From: Bosea sp. 29B
GTDB taxonomy: Bacteria > Pseudomonadota > Alphaproteobacteria > Rhizobiales > Beijerinckiaceae
Direction: 5' to 3'
NCBI RefSeq assembly: GCF_902506165.1
Contig: NZ_LR733817.1
Span: 5,642,183 to 5,706,182, forward strand
Length of the DNA stretch: 64,000 nucleotides
Shown here: positions 26,359 to 35,452 of the stretch, one piece after another
How the letters are laid out: each line of letters begins with the position of its first letter
Position numbering within the stretch: position 1 is the stretch's first letter
The notes under the pieces: model-generated
Seen by the model: only the letters and a program-made list of their open reading frames with translations
Told to the model about the DNA's origin: nothing
Database searches by the model: none
Translations under genes and position numbers: made by a program

Positions 26359-28125
26359 TCAGCGCATCTCCTCCGGCGCCGTCACCCCAACGACCGCCAG
26401 ACCGGAAGCAAGGACGCTGCGTACCGCATGCACGAACGCCAATCTTGCCGATGTCGACTTTCGATCAGTTTGATTAACGAACCGTAATTGCGGCGAGTCT
26501 TTGCCCTTGTTCCACAGCGAGTGGAAGGCGCTGGCCAGGTCGTGCACGAAAAAGGCGACACGATGGGGCTCGTGTGACGAAGCCGCGGCTTCGATCATCC
26601 TCGGATACGCCGCGATCATCTTGACGATACCGATCTCCGACTCGTCGGTCAGCAAACCGAGATCCGACTGCGCCAGCGCCTGCGGCGTAAGGTCGAGGTC
26701 CGGGAAAGCCTCGGCCGCCTGGCGGAAGATCGAGGCGCAGCGCGCATGCGCGTACTGGACGTAGAAGACCGGATTGTCCTTCGACTGCTCGACCACCTTG
26801 GCGAGGTCGAAGTCGAGCGTCGCATCGTTCTTGCGGAAGATCATCATGAAGCGCACCGCGTCGCGGCCGACCTCGTCGATGACCTCGCGCAGCGTGACGA
26901 AGTCGCCGGAGCGCTTCGACATCCGGACCTGCTCGCCATTGCGCAGCAGGCGGACCAGTTGGCAGAGCTTGACGTCGAGCGCGCCCTCCCCGTTCGTCAC
27001 CGCCTTCACCGCCGCCTGCATGCGCTTGACGTAGCCGCCATGATCGGCGCCCCAGACGTCGATCATCTCGGCGAAGCCGCGGGTGAACTTGGAGCGGTGA
27101 TAGGCGATGTCGTTGGCGAAATAGGTGTAGCTGCCATCCGATTTCAGCAGCGGCCGGTCGACGTCGTCGCCGAACTTGGTGGCACGGAACAGGGTCTGCT
27201 CGCGATCCTCCCAGTCCTCATCCTTCTGGCCCTTGGGCGGCGGCAGCCGGCCCTCATAGACCAGGTCACGGGAGCGCAGATCCTCGATCGTCTGGTGCAC
27301 GGCGTTGGAATTGCCGTCGCGGCCCTGCAGCGAGCGCTCCGAGAAAAAGAGGCTATGGACGACACCGAGCGCGGCGAGATCGTCGCGGATCATCGCCATC
27401 ATCCCATCGATCGCCGCCTGGCGCACCAGCGGCAGCCAGTCCCATTCGGGCTTGTCGCGCAGCGACGGGCCATGTTGCTCGGCGAGCGCTTGTCCGACGG
27501 AGACCAGATAGTCGCCGGGATAGAGCCCTTCCGGGATCGCGCCGATATCCTCGCCCAGCGCCTCGCGGTAGCGCAGGAAGGCGGAGCGGGCGAGCACATC
27601 GACCTGCGCACCGGCATCGTTGATGTAGTATTCGCGGGTGACGTCGTGCCCGGCGAAGGCGAGCAGGCTCGCCAGCGCATCACCGAACACCGCGCCGCGG
27701 CCATGGCCGACATGCATCGGCCCGGTCGGATTGGCCGAGACGTACTCGACATTGATCCTGGGCTCGCCCTTGGCGGCACCACGGCCATGCTCGGTGCCGG
27801 CCAACACAGCAGCCTTGAGAACCTTTGTGAAAACAGCAGGTTGCAGCGTCAGGTTGATGAATCCAGGTCCGGCGATCTCGGCCTTGAGTACGTCGCCATC
27901 CTTGGCGAGCTCGGCGACGATCAGCTCGGCCAGAGCGCGCGGCGCCATGCCGGCCTCCTTGGCCAGCACCATGGCGGCGTTGATCGCGAGATCGCCATGA
28001 GCCGGATCCTTGGTCGGCTCGACCACGACGCGCGCCAGCGACAGCCCGGCCGGGAGGCGGCCGGTTTCAGCCAGTCCGGCAAGGACGGTGGCGAGGCGTG
28101 CGGAGAAAGTCTCGAAAATGTTCAT
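26359..28125 (-). CDS. argS: Arginyl-tRNA synthetase
   Basis: ArgRS (588 residues from ATG 28125) charges tRNA-Arg. The class I signature appears as [19 protein letters not shown] (HIGH equivalent HVGH), and the KMSKS-like loop reads [10 protein letters not shown], as is common in ArgRS. The N-terminal add-1 domain (about 1-85) and the C-terminal anticodon-binding helices ending in VTAPEEMR are present. It lies between dgt and the SPOR gene in the conserved block. Confidence 0.98.
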   Translation of the reverse strand: MNIFETFSARLATVLAGLAETGRLPAGLSLARVVVEPTKDPAHGDLAINAAMVLAKEAGMAPRALAELIVAELAKDGDVLKAEIAGPGFINLTLQPAVFTKVLKAAVLAGTEHGRGAAKGEPRINVEYVSANPTGPMHVGHGRGAVFGDALASLLAFAGHDVTREYYINDAGAQVDVLARSAFLRYREALGEDIGAIPEGLYPGDYLVSVGQALAEQHGPSLRDKPEWDWLPLVRQAAIDGMMAMIRDDLAALGVVHSLFFSERSLQGRDGNSNAVHQTIEDLRSRDLVYEGRLPPPKGQKDEDWEDREQTLFRATKFGDDVDRPLLKSDGSYTYFANDIAYHRSKFTRGFAEMIDVWGADHGGYVKRMQAAVKAVTNGEGALDVKLCQLVRLLRNGEQVRMSKRSGDFVTLREVIDEVGRDAVRFMMIFRKNDATLDFDLAKVVEQSKDNPVFYVQYAHARCASIFRQAAEAFPDLDLTPQALAQSDLGLLTDESEIGIVKMIAAYPRMIEAAASSHEPHRVAFFVHDLASAFHSLWNKGKDSPQLRFVNQTDRKSTSARLAFVHAVRSVLASGLAVVGVTAPEEMR

Positions 28126-28158
28126 GGCGACCAAGAATGCGTAAGGAAGCGCCCGGCC

Positions 28159-29400
28159 CTATCGCAGCGACGGGGTGGCGTCAAACAGGCGCCGGTGCTC
28201 GTCGAGCGCGTAGGAATCGGTCATGCCGGCGATGTAGTCGGAAACCCGGCGTGCCAGCCGCGCCTCGTCGAGCTCGTCACATCCGGCCGCCCATTCGGCC
28301 GGCATGGCCTGCGGCTGCGCCTGGAAGCGCACAAACAGGTCGCGGACGATGTCGGCCGCCTCCGTGCGGATCACACCGATGCGCGGATGGCGATACATGT
28401 TGGGATAGAGGAAGCCCTTGATCGCCTTGTCGGCCGCAACCATCGCCGACGAGAAGGCCACGACCTGCGCGCCGGCCCGCCTGATCGCGTCGGCATCCAC
28501 CGGCGCCAGCGCCGCGATGCGCGCCTCGGATTCGCGGATCACATCCTCGACGAAGCGCGTGATCACCCGGCGCACCATTTCGTTGATCGCGCGCGGGCGC
28601 TCCAGCCCGGGATGCAAGGCGTCGATCTCGTCGAGAAGTCCGGCGAGGAACGGCACCGCGCGCAATTCGGAGAGATCGAACAGCCCGGCCCGCAGGCCGT
28701 CATCGATGTCGTGCGCGTTATAGGCGATGTCGTCGGCGAGCGCCGCGACCTGCGCCTCGGCCGAGGCATGACTACCCAGCCAGAGATCCTGCTTCTCCTG
28801 GTATTCGAGAATCGCGACCGGAATGCCGGTCTTGGCATAGCGCTCGGTCGGCTTGCCGTCGGGATCGAGCAGCGGGCCGTTGTGCTTGACCAGCCCCTCC
28901 AGCGTCTCCCACGTCAGGTTGAGCCCGTCGAAGCCGGCATAGCGCCGCTCCAGCCGGGTGACGATCCGCAGTGTCTGGGCGTTGTGGTCGAAGCCGCCGA
29001 AACCGGCCATGCATTCGTCGAGCGCGTCCTCGCCGGTATGGCCGAAGGGCGTGTGACCGAGATCGTGGGCCAGCGCCAGCGCCTCGGCCAAGTCCTCGTC
29101 GAGCCCGAGCGCGCGGGCCAGAGCGCGGGCGATCTGCGCCACCTCGATCGTGTGGGTCAGGCGCGTGCGGAAATGGTCGCCCTCATGCGAGACGAAGACC
29201 TGGGTCTTGTGCTTCAGCCGGCGGAAGGCGGTCGAGTGGATGATCCGGTCGCGGTCGCGCTGGAACGGATTGCGCGTCGCCGAGCCGGGTTCCTCGACCA
29301 GCCGGCCGCGACTCGTCGCGGTCCGGCAGGCGTAGACCGCGCGCCAGCGATCGCCGGGCTCGCGCGTCTGGGCTATGGTGTTCTCGTGTGCTTGCGGCAT
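28159..29400 (-). CDS. dgt: Deoxyguanosinetriphosphate triphosphohydrolase-like protein
   Basis: This 413-residue HD-domain dNTP triphosphohydrolase starts at ATG 29400 behind AGGGG. The N-terminus has [27 protein letters not shown], the family signature. Metal residues are His in [16 protein letters not shown] and His-Asp in [16 protein letters not shown], with the later Asp in [15 protein letters not shown]. It hydrolyses dNTPs to nucleosides and triphosphate. It is divergent from erpA across 86 bp and followed by argS after 33 bp. Confidence 0.96.
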   Translation of the reverse strand: MPQAHENTIAQTREPGDRWRAVYACRTATSRGRLVEEPGSATRNPFQRDRDRIIHSTAFRRLKHKTQVFVSHEGDHFRTRLTHTIEVAQIARALARALGLDEDLAEALALAHDLGHTPFGHTGEDALDECMAGFGGFDHNAQTLRIVTRLERRYAGFDGLNLTWETLEGLVKHNGPLLDPDGKPTERYAKTGIPVAILEYQEKQDLWLGSHASAEAQVAALADDIAYNAHDIDDGLRAGLFDLSELRAVPFLAGLLDEIDALHPGLERPRAINEMVRRVITRFVEDVIRESEARIAALAPVDADAIRRAGAQVVAFSSAMVAADKAIKGFLYPNMYRHPRIGVIRTEAADIVRDLFVRFQAQPQAMPAEWAAGCDELDEARLARRVSDYIAGMTDSYALDEHRRLFDATPSLR

Positions 29401-29486
29401 AGCAGCCCCTGGGGCAGGCGCGGCTTGAAGCGATGCGCCTGCGCCATTACCTTTGCAATCGAGGCAGGAGCAAGGATGTTCTGCGC

Positions 29487-29837
29487 ATGACCATGGCGAT
29501 CGAAGCCAAGCCGCACGCGATCTCGCTGACCGACAAGGCTGCGAGCCGTATCCTCGCGGTGATGGCGAGCGAGGCACCGGGCTCGATGCTGCGCGTCAGC
29601 GTCGCCGGCGGCGGCTGCTCGGGATTCCAGTATGTCTTCGATATCGACCGTGAGAAGGCCGACGGAGATCTCGTGCTGGAGCGCGACGGCGCTACCGTGC
29701 TGATCGACGAAACCTCGCTTGAGCTGCTCGACGGCTCGACCATCGATTTCGTCGACGATCTCGTCGGTCAATCCTTCAGGATCATCAACCCGAACGCGAC
29801 CAGCTCCTGCGGCTGCGGCACGTCCTTCGCGCTCTGA
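29487..29837 (+). CDS. erpA: Iron-sulfur cluster insertion protein ErpA
   Basis: ErpA is an A-type Fe-S carrier of 116 residues. The three cluster cysteines are visible, in [11 protein letters not shown] (about residues 39-49) and SSCGCGTSF near the C-terminus. [15 protein letters not shown] is the typical start. The choice between ATG 29487 and ATG 29493 is uncertain. It is divergently arranged with dgt, the usual rhizobial order. It delivers [4Fe-4S] clusters to apo-enzymes in the cytosol. Confidence 0.97.
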   Translation: MTMAIEAKPHAISLTDKAASRILAVMASEAPGSMLRVSVAGGGCSGFQYVFDIDREKADGDLVLERDGATVLIDETSLELLDGSTIDFVDDLVGQSFRIINPNATSSCGCGTSFAL

Positions 29838-29840
29838 ATC

Positions 29841-30887
29841 TCAGCCCGGCAGCACCATGGCCCGGAATGCCCGCAGCAGGTCGCCATCGAGCTTGGCGCC
29901 CATCCCGGCCAGCATGGCATAGGCTTCCTGCGGCGCCATCGGCGCCTTGTAGGGGCGTCGTTCGATCAGCGCGGCATAGATGTCGCAGATCGTGACCATC
30001 CGGACGACGTCCGAGATCTCGTGCGCCTTCAGCCCCTGCGGATAGCCGGTGCCGTCGAGATATTCATGATGGCTGCGCGCGGCCTCGACGACCTCGCGGG
30101 CGAAGGCTCCCTGCCGCAACAGCATCTCATAGCCGATCTGCGGGTGCTCACGCATGATCGCGAGCTCCTCCGTCGTCAGCTTGCCGGCCTTGTGCAGGAT
30201 CGCGAGCGGAACGCGTGCCTTGCCGATGTCGTGCAAGACGGCGGCGCTGGTGACCTGCTTGCGCGCCTCTTCGGGAAAACCGAGTTCCCGCGCGAAAGCC
30301 GCGACAAGACCTGCCACCAGCAGACAGTGCTGATAGGTTGCATCGTCATGGTTCCAGACCATCTCGAGCCAGGCGCCGAGATCGCGATCGTCGGCAGCGC
30401 GGTTGATCGCCTCGACGCTGCCCTCGATGGCTGCCACCGGCAAGGCCCGACCTTCGGCGGCAGCCGAAAGCATGTCGGCCATGCCGGCGGATGCCGCAAT
30501 GAAGTTCTGCTGGATCGCGCCGTATCCTCCAGGATTGAGAATGCGGCCGATCTCGTCGAGCAGAGTCTTTGCCGGAAGGCCTGCCGGCAGGATGGCGCTC
30601 GCGCCGATCGCATTGGCCTGGATCGTCAGGCGCGGAGATTGGTCCCGCAGCAGGCAGAGAAAGGGCATTCCCTTGCGCCGGTGTGCCGCGACCCGATCAC
30701 GGACGGCCTCGACCGCGACGCGGTTCGACAGATCGACATCGCTGACGAGCAGTCGCGCCGGCATCGGCCCGCCTTTCGCCGGACGATGCAGGTCGACGAC
30801 ACCGCAAGGCCCCCAAAGCGACAGCAGTCGCTCGAGCTTCTGGCTCTCTTCCGGACGGTCGGTGATCAGCAGCACGGCAATCGGCAT
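29841..30887 (-). CDS. HD-GYP domain protein with degenerate receiver-like N-terminus
   Basis: The 348-residue product has a response-regulator-like N-terminus (about 1-120). Possible acidic pocket residues are ITDRPEE and VSDVDLSN, but the conserved Lys near AILPAG is missing. The C-terminal HD-GYP domain (about 175-345) has LHDIGKARVP, REHPQIGYEML and SHHEYLDGTGYPQGL; the canonical HHExxDGxGYP signature is intact, so it is a predicted cyclic-di-GMP phosphodiesterase. The N-terminus may no longer be phosphorylated. It is convergent with erpA (3-nt gap). No partner kinase is adjacent. Confidence 0.92.
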   Translation of the reverse strand: MPIAVLLITDRPEESQKLERLLSLWGPCGVVDLHRPAKGGPMPARLLVSDVDLSNRVAVEAVRDRVAAHRRKGMPFLCLLRDQSPRLTIQANAIGASAILPAGLPAKTLLDEIGRILNPGGYGAIQQNFIAASAGMADMLSAAAEGRALPVAAIEGSVEAINRAADDRDLGAWLEMVWNHDDATYQHCLLVAGLVAAFARELGFPEEARKQVTSAAVLHDIGKARVPLAILHKAGKLTTEELAIMREHPQIGYEMLLRQGAFAREVVEAARSHHEYLDGTGYPQGLKAHEISDVVRMVTICDIYAALIERRPYKAPMAPQEAYAMLAGMGAKLDGDLLRAFRAMVLPG

Positions 30888-30982
30888 GTCCTCATAACGA
30901 GGTCACCCTAGCCGCGGGTCCCTTCAGGTCGGGTGAAATCGATTCGCTCAAATTCGCCGTTTCCGTTCAGAAACGGCTGAGA

Positions 30983-31726
30983 TCACGAACTCCGAGCCTG
31001 CCGCCGCATCGCGCTCGCCTCGGCATACTGCAGCAATCGGTCGAGATCCTCGCGCGCGATGTCGAAGGATTCGCCCATCTGCACCAGCGCCTCGTCGATA
31101 TCTGGCGCGCTGAACATCGCCGGTGCCGCGGCCTGCGAGACGACAGTCCCGGCTGCCTGCGACCGATGCGGGTAGCTGCGCCAGGTCAGGCTATGGAAGG
31201 CGACGCCGAGTGCGACCAGGGACAGCGAGCACAGCCCGATCGGCACGAAGGGAAACAACAGCCCCCATTTCATCACGGCGGGACCGCCAAGCACGGCCGT
31301 CAGCGCGACCGCCCCGCCCGGCGGGTGCAGAGAGCGCGTCAGCGACATGGTCGCGATGGCGAGGGCCACGGCAAGCGCCGCCGCAATGGTCAGGTCCGGC
31401 ACGGCCCAGCCGACCGCGAGCCCGACCAGCGCCGAGATCACATTGCCGCCGACCACCGGCCAGGGCTGCGCCAGCGGGCTCGCCGGCACGACGAAGACCA
31501 GCACGGCCGACGCGCCGATCGGCGCCACCACCAGCGGCGAGTTGGTCGGGAAGACATATCCAGCCGCCGCCGTGAGCGCGATCGCGGCGAAGACGCCGGC
31601 ACAGGCGACGGCGCGCTCGGCCAGCGTCGCGCCCGCGAGGATCGGATGGAACAGCTTCACGGCAGGCTCTCCGGAGCTCGTCCCGCCCGCCATCAGCCAA
31701 GCGGAGCGTGCTCCAAAATCAATCAC
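30983..31726 (-). CDS. HPP family membrane protein
   Basis: The 247-residue product has four to five transmembrane helices (about residues 35-180). The diagnostic His-Pro-Pro occurs in LTRSLHPPGGAVAL, and the upstream loop FPTNSPLVVAPIGASAVLVFV is typical. HPP proteins are linked to nitrite transport in cyanobacteria and chloroplasts; the role in proteobacteria is less clear. The C-terminal 60 residues form an acidic helical tail (MGESFDIAREDLDRLLQYAE). The first 23 residues are weakly conserved, so a later start is possible. Upstream DNA up to the cold-shock-gene terminator is AT-rich and should contain its promoter. Confidence 0.9.
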   Translation of the reverse strand: MIDFGARSAWLMAGGTSSGEPAVKLFHPILAGATLAERAVACAGVFAAIALTAAAGYVFPTNSPLVVAPIGASAVLVFVVPASPLAQPWPVVGGNVISALVGLAVGWAVPDLTIAAALAVALAIATMSLTRSLHPPGGAVALTAVLGGPAVMKWGLLFPFVPIGLCSLSLVALGVAFHSLTWRSYPHRSQAAGTVVSQAAAPAMFSAPDIDEALVQMGESFDIAREDLDRLLQYAEASAMRRQARSS

Positions 31727-31835
31727 GAGCTGCCTCTATCATGCGCATTACGCACAATTCAACGGCAAAATACCATATTCACAACAGATGACGTGAATTA
31801 CCTAAGTCAGTCTCCGCAGCCACCTGCAACACAAC

Positions 31836-31861
31836 AAAAAAGGCGCCCGAAGGCGCCCTTT
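31836..31861 (-). terminator. Rho-independent terminator of the cold-shock-domain gene
   Basis: On the minus strand the stem is GGCGCC-TTCG-GGCGCC, extended by a G-T wobble and A/T pairs and followed by a run of six T. It lies 16 bp after the stop. The UUCG tetraloop and T run make this a confident call. Confidence 0.9.
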
Positions 31862-31876
31862 CGGAGAGAGTTTTTC

Positions 31877-32488
31877 TCAGTGCGAACTGGGCGGCCCGCC
31901 CTGCTCGAACCGGATCTCTGCCGCCATCAGCCCCTTCGGTCCAGGCCCATAGCGCACCAGCACGGTCTGCCCCGGAATCAGCTCGACGATGCCGTAGCGG
32001 CGCAGCGTCTCCATATGGACGAAGATGTCGGGCGCGCCCTCGCCGGCCGAGACGAAACCGAAGCCGCGCAGGCGGTTGAACCACTTCACCACCATGCGCT
32101 CCAGCCCGCTCGTCGGCGTCACCGTCGCATTGGTGCGCGGCATCGGCATCTCGGCCGGATGGCGCGCCGCGGAGGTGTCGATCGAAAGCACCCGCGTGGC
32201 CTGGCGACCACGCGCCTTGGCAACCGCCTCGAGCACGATGCGCGCGCCCTCGGCGATGGCATGGAAGCCGTCGCGTTTCAGGGTGGTGACATGGACCAGG
32301 ACATCGCTGCCGCCATCCTGTGGCACCACGAAGCCGTAGCCTTTGCTCACATCGAACCATTTGACGTGGCCGATGATCTCGACCACCTGCTCGGCAATCG
32401 TCTCAGGCCCGTCCAGTCGCACGATCCGGTTGAGCGATTGCAGCGGGCCGACCGGTGGCCTGCCTCCGTCGCCGTATTCGTCGGACAT
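31877..32488 (-). CDS. Protein with two cold-shock domains
   Basis: The 203-residue protein contains two cold-shock (OB-fold) domains. The first (about 38-103) has GHVKWFDVSKGYGFVVPQDG and DVLVHVTTL, carrying RNP1 and RNP2. The second (about 130-195) has MVVKWFNRLRGFGFVS and DIFVHMETL. The linker is Thr/Pro-rich. Double-CSD proteins are characteristic of Rhizobiales and related alphaproteobacteria and bind single-stranded RNA or DNA. The gene is monocistronic, with its own terminator. Confidence 0.95.
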   Translation of the reverse strand: MSDEYGDGGRPPVGPLQSLNRIVRLDGPETIAEQVVEIIGHVKWFDVSKGYGFVVPQDGGSDVLVHVTTLKRDGFHAIAEGARIVLEAVAKARGRQATRVLSIDTSAARHPAEMPMPRTNATVTPTSGLERMVVKWFNRLRGFGFVSAGEGAPDIFVHMETLRRYGIVELIPGQTVLVRYGPGPKGLMAAEIRFEQGGPPSSH

Positions 32489-32690
32489 GTTCCGCTCATC
32501 TCCGCCGCGAACGTGATTCGTGACGTGACGATAGCACCCCGACGAAGCCGGGAAACAGCCGCTTCCCGCTCATCCACATCATCAGCATGCGCAAAGCGCG
32601 TGTAAGGCCGCCGAAAGCTGCGCCTTGTCGCTTCCGTGCATCAGGTCGATGATCGGTCCAAGAGTCGCAGGCAAGAGCCGGAGCACCGTC

Positions 32691-33809
32691 ATGCGCATCG
32701 CCCGTATCGAGCCCTTCATCCTCCATATCCCGGTCACCGGCGGCTCGATCGCCGACTCGACCCATCGGATCAGCCATTGGGGCGTGGTCGGCACGAAGAT
32801 CGTCAGCGAGGACGGGCTCACCGGCTACGGCTTCACCGGCACCCATGCCGATCTCGCCTCCGACCGGCTGATCACATCGTGCATCCGCGATTGCTACGCG
32901 CCGCTGCTTATGGGCGAGGATGCATCGGAGCATTCGCGGCTCTGGCTGAAGCTCGCCCGCCACCCGGCGCTGCAATGGGTCGGCCGCGCCGGCATCACCC
33001 AGCTCGCTCTGGCCGCCGTCGATGTCGCGCTCTGGGATCTCAAGGCGAAAAAGGCGGGCCTGCCGCTCTGGCATCTGCTCGGCGGCGCCAGCAAGACCAA
33101 GCTCGAAGCCTACAATACCGACATCGGCTGGCTCTCGATCCCCAAGGACGAGCTGGTCGAGGGCGCACGCATGGCAGTCGAGCGCGACGGCTTCCACCGC
33201 ATCAAGATCAAGGTCGGCCATGCCGATCCGATGACCGATATCGGCCGGCTCGAAGCGGTCCGCCGCGCTGTCGGCGACCATGTCACCATCGCGGTCGACG
33301 GCAACGGCAAATGGGACCTGCCGACCTGCAAGCGCTTCTGCGCCCGCGCCGAGGCACTCGACCTGTTCTGGTTCGAGGAGCCGCTCTGGTACGACGATAT
33401 CGGTTCGCATGCCGAGCTCGCCCGCTCGACCTCCATTCCCGTCGCGCTCGGCGAGCAGCTCTATACGCTCGACGCCTTCCGCGCCTTCGTGCAGGCCGGC
33501 GCGATCCACTATGTCCAGCCCGACGTCACCCGCCTCGGCGGCATCACCGAATACATCCAGGTTGCCGAGCTGGCCCTGGCCCATCGCCTGCCGGTCGCGC
33601 CTCATGCCGGCGAGATGAGTCAGGTTCATGTCCATCTCGCCTACTGGCATCCGGCGACGCCGGTGCTCGAATACATCCCCTGGATCAAGGACGCCTTCGT
33701 CGAGCCCGCCAATGTCGCCGACGGCTGCTTCCTGCGCCCGCAGCAGCCCGGGGCCGGCACCACGCCGACGAAGGACGCCTTCGCCCGCTTTTCCAAGCCT
33801 CTGGCCTGA
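32691..33809 (+). CDS. Mandelate racemase/muconate-lactonizing (enolase superfamily) enzyme
   Basis: This 372-residue enolase-superfamily protein is a probable acid-sugar dehydratase or racemase. The catalytic KxK is IKIKVG (Lys172 and Lys174). Mg ligands are Asp203 (AVDGNGKW), the Glu of FEEP (about 229) and Glu255 (GEQLY). The second acid/base pair is plausibly Asp278 and His305 (APHAGEM). The start at ATG 32691 follows GGAG; the longer frame has no family similarity. An RhtB-type exporter gene follows by 11 nt. The substrate is unknown, but a hexonate or hexarate fits the sugar-acid genes elsewhere in the window. Confidence 0.93.
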   Translation: MRIARIEPFILHIPVTGGSIADSTHRISHWGVVGTKIVSEDGLTGYGFTGTHADLASDRLITSCIRDCYAPLLMGEDASEHSRLWLKLARHPALQWVGRAGITQLALAAVDVALWDLKAKKAGLPLWHLLGGASKTKLEAYNTDIGWLSIPKDELVEGARMAVERDGFHRIKIKVGHADPMTDIGRLEAVRRAVGDHVTIAVDGNGKWDLPTCKRFCARAEALDLFWFEEPLWYDDIGSHAELARSTSIPVALGEQLYTLDAFRAFVQAGAIHYVQPDVTRLGGITEYIQVAELALAHRLPVAPHAGEMSQVHVHLAYWHPATPVLEYIPWIKDAFVEPANVADGCFLRPQQPGAGTTPTKDAFARFSKPLA

Positions 33810-33820
33810 AGGGCACCGCC

Positions 33821-34453
33821 ATGCTTGATCTCACCACGCTCGCTCTGTTCACCGCCGCCTGCGCCGTGCTGACGGCGACGCCAGGCCCCGACATGCTGCT
33901 GATCGCCTCGCGCAGCATGAGCCAGGGCCGCGCCGCCGGCTTCATGACCTATGCCGGCATCGCCACCGGCAGCTATCTCCAGGCGCTCGCCGCCGCCTAC
34001 GGCCTGTCGCAGCTCTTCCTGCTCGTGCCGGCCGCCTATGACGCGCTGCGCTGGGCCGGTGCCGCCTATCTGGCTTATCTCGCCTGGAAGACCCTCCGCT
34101 CGCCCGCGACATTGTTCGCGCCGACGGCGGATGCCGCGCGCTTCCCGCTGCGCCAGATCTTCCTGCAAGGGCTGCTGACCAATCTGCTCAATCCGAAGAT
34201 GGCCCTGTTCATGCTGGCGCTGCTCCCGCAGTTCCTGAAGCCGGAGGCCGGCTCGCTCCTGCTCCAGGTCGTGGTGCTGGCGACGATCCTCAACGTCATG
34301 GGATTGATCGCGAACGGGATCGTCATCCTGACGGCGAGCCGGCTCGGCCGCGCCATCGCCAGCCGTCCCCATCTGGCGCTGTGGCCGCAGCGCATCCTCG
34401 GCGTGGTCTTCGGCGGGCTGGCTGTGCGACTCGCCTTCGCCTCGCGTGACTGA
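33821..34453 (+). CDS. LysE/RhtB family exporter
   Basis: This 210-residue inner-membrane protein has about six hydrophobic helices. The family start LFTAACAVLTATPGPDMLLIASRSMSQGRAAGFMTYAGI carries the conserved PGPD motif. GLLTNLLNPKMALFMLALLPQFL is the second conserved block. Members export amino acids or homoserine lactones. It lies 11 nt after the enolase-superfamily gene and is probably co-transcribed. Its specificity is unknown. Confidence 0.94.
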   Translation: MLDLTTLALFTAACAVLTATPGPDMLLIASRSMSQGRAAGFMTYAGIATGSYLQALAAAYGLSQLFLLVPAAYDALRWAGAAYLAYLAWKTLRSPATLFAPTADAARFPLRQIFLQGLLTNLLNPKMALFMLALLPQFLKPEAGSLLLQVVVLATILNVMGLIANGIVILTASRLGRAIASRPHLALWPQRILGVVFGGLAVRLAFASRD

Positions 34454-34476
34454 ACAGCAGGCGCACGACAGCAAGT

Positions 34477-34566
34477 CGTCATTGCGAGCGCAGCGAAGCA
34501 ATCCAGGGGGACGTAGAGCACTTCCGCCCCTGGATTGCTTCGTCGCTAACGCTCCTCGCAATGACG
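34477..34566. repeat. Type B compound palindrome
   Basis: This 90-bp element lies between the RhtB gene and the convergent sirtuin gene. The outer arms are CGTCATTGCGAG and CTCGCAATGACG, and the inner arms are GAAGCAATCCAGGGG and CCCCTGGATTGCTTC. The design is a near-complete large palindrome with a short central spacer. Such CGTCATTGCGAG elements are widely seen between genes in Rhizobiales. Only one full copy is in this window. Confidence 0.85.
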
Positions 34567-34586
34567 GGAAGCCTCAATGCCCGTCC

Positions 34587-35342
34587 TCAGTTCGCCAGTC
34601 GCGCCAGCACTGGGCCGATCTCGCTGCGCACGACGAGATCGGCGATCGGGTCGAGATCGGTCGGTTCCCGGTTGAGGATGACGAGCTTGGCGCCATTACG
34701 CTTGGCGATCACCGGGAAGGTCGCGGCCGGGAAGACGACGAGCGAGGAGCCGGCGACGAGATAGAGGTCGGCAGACATCGTCAGCTCATGCGCCCGCAGC
34801 ATCGGCTGCTGCGGCATCTGCTGGCCGAAGGAGATCGTCGCCGTCTTTACGATGCCTGCACACATCATGCAGGCGGCCGGCTCGCCGCTCGCCTCGAACG
34901 CAGCCCGGATCGTAGCGAGCTCGTGGCGCCAGCCGCAGGTCAGGCAGGTGGCGTAGGTGCCGTTGCCGTGCAGCTCGATCACGCCATCCTCGGCGATGCC
35001 CGAGGCCTGGTGCAGCCCGTCGATGTTCTGGGTGATCACGCCGGGGGAGCGCCCTTCCGCCACCAGAGTCGCCAGCGCCCGGTGGCCGCGATTGGGCCTC
35101 GCATCGCGATAATGGTCGTCCATCGCGAATTTGCGCCGCCAGGCCTCGATCCGCGCCTCGCGGCTGGCGAGGAAAGCCTCGAACGGGATCGGCTTGTTGC
35201 GCATCCAGGGCGAGCCCGGCGAACGGAAATCCGGCACGCCCGATTCGGTCGAGATCCCCGCCCCGGTGAACGGCACGATCACTCGGGCGCGGTCGAGCAT
35301 GGCGTGCAGTTCCTCGATCGCGTCCTGAGTCTCGTCGTCCAT
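34587..35342 (-). CDS. NAD-dependent protein deacylase (sirtuin)
   Basis: This 251-residue SIR2-family protein shows the NAD-binding TGAGISTESGVPDFRSPGSPW, the QNIDGLHQASG loop, the catalytic His in VIELHGNGTYATC, and a zinc site with Cys pairs CLTCG and CMMCAG. ISFGQQMP and VVAGSSLVVFPAATFP complete the fold. It removes acyl groups from lysines in the cytosol. It is convergent with the RhtB gene, separated by the type B palindrome, and divergent from the aminotransferase gene across about 110 bp. Confidence 0.96.
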   Translation of the reverse strand: MDDETQDAIEELHAMLDRARVIVPFTGAGISTESGVPDFRSPGSPWMRNKPIPFEAFLASREARIEAWRRKFAMDDHYRDARPNRGHRALATLVAEGRSPGVITQNIDGLHQASGIAEDGVIELHGNGTYATCLTCGWRHELATIRAAFEASGEPAACMMCAGIVKTATISFGQQMPQQPMLRAHELTMSADLYLVAGSSLVVFPAATFPVIAKRNGAKLVILNREPTDLDPIADLVVRSEIGPVLARLAN

Positions 35343-35452
35343 GCCGCCAGCCTCGTCCTGTTGCAGTTCGAATATGGGGCTTGGGCGTGCCGCGCTCCAG
35401 CCCCGTCGGCGAAGCCGTTGACGCCGAAAGAAACGCGCCGCAAAGCTCAGCT

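Noticed and set aside
26746..29490. A 914-codon open frame on the plus strand
   Set aside because: It lies antisense to argS and dgt, has no recognisable domain, and is the expected mirror-frame artefact of GC-rich coding DNA.
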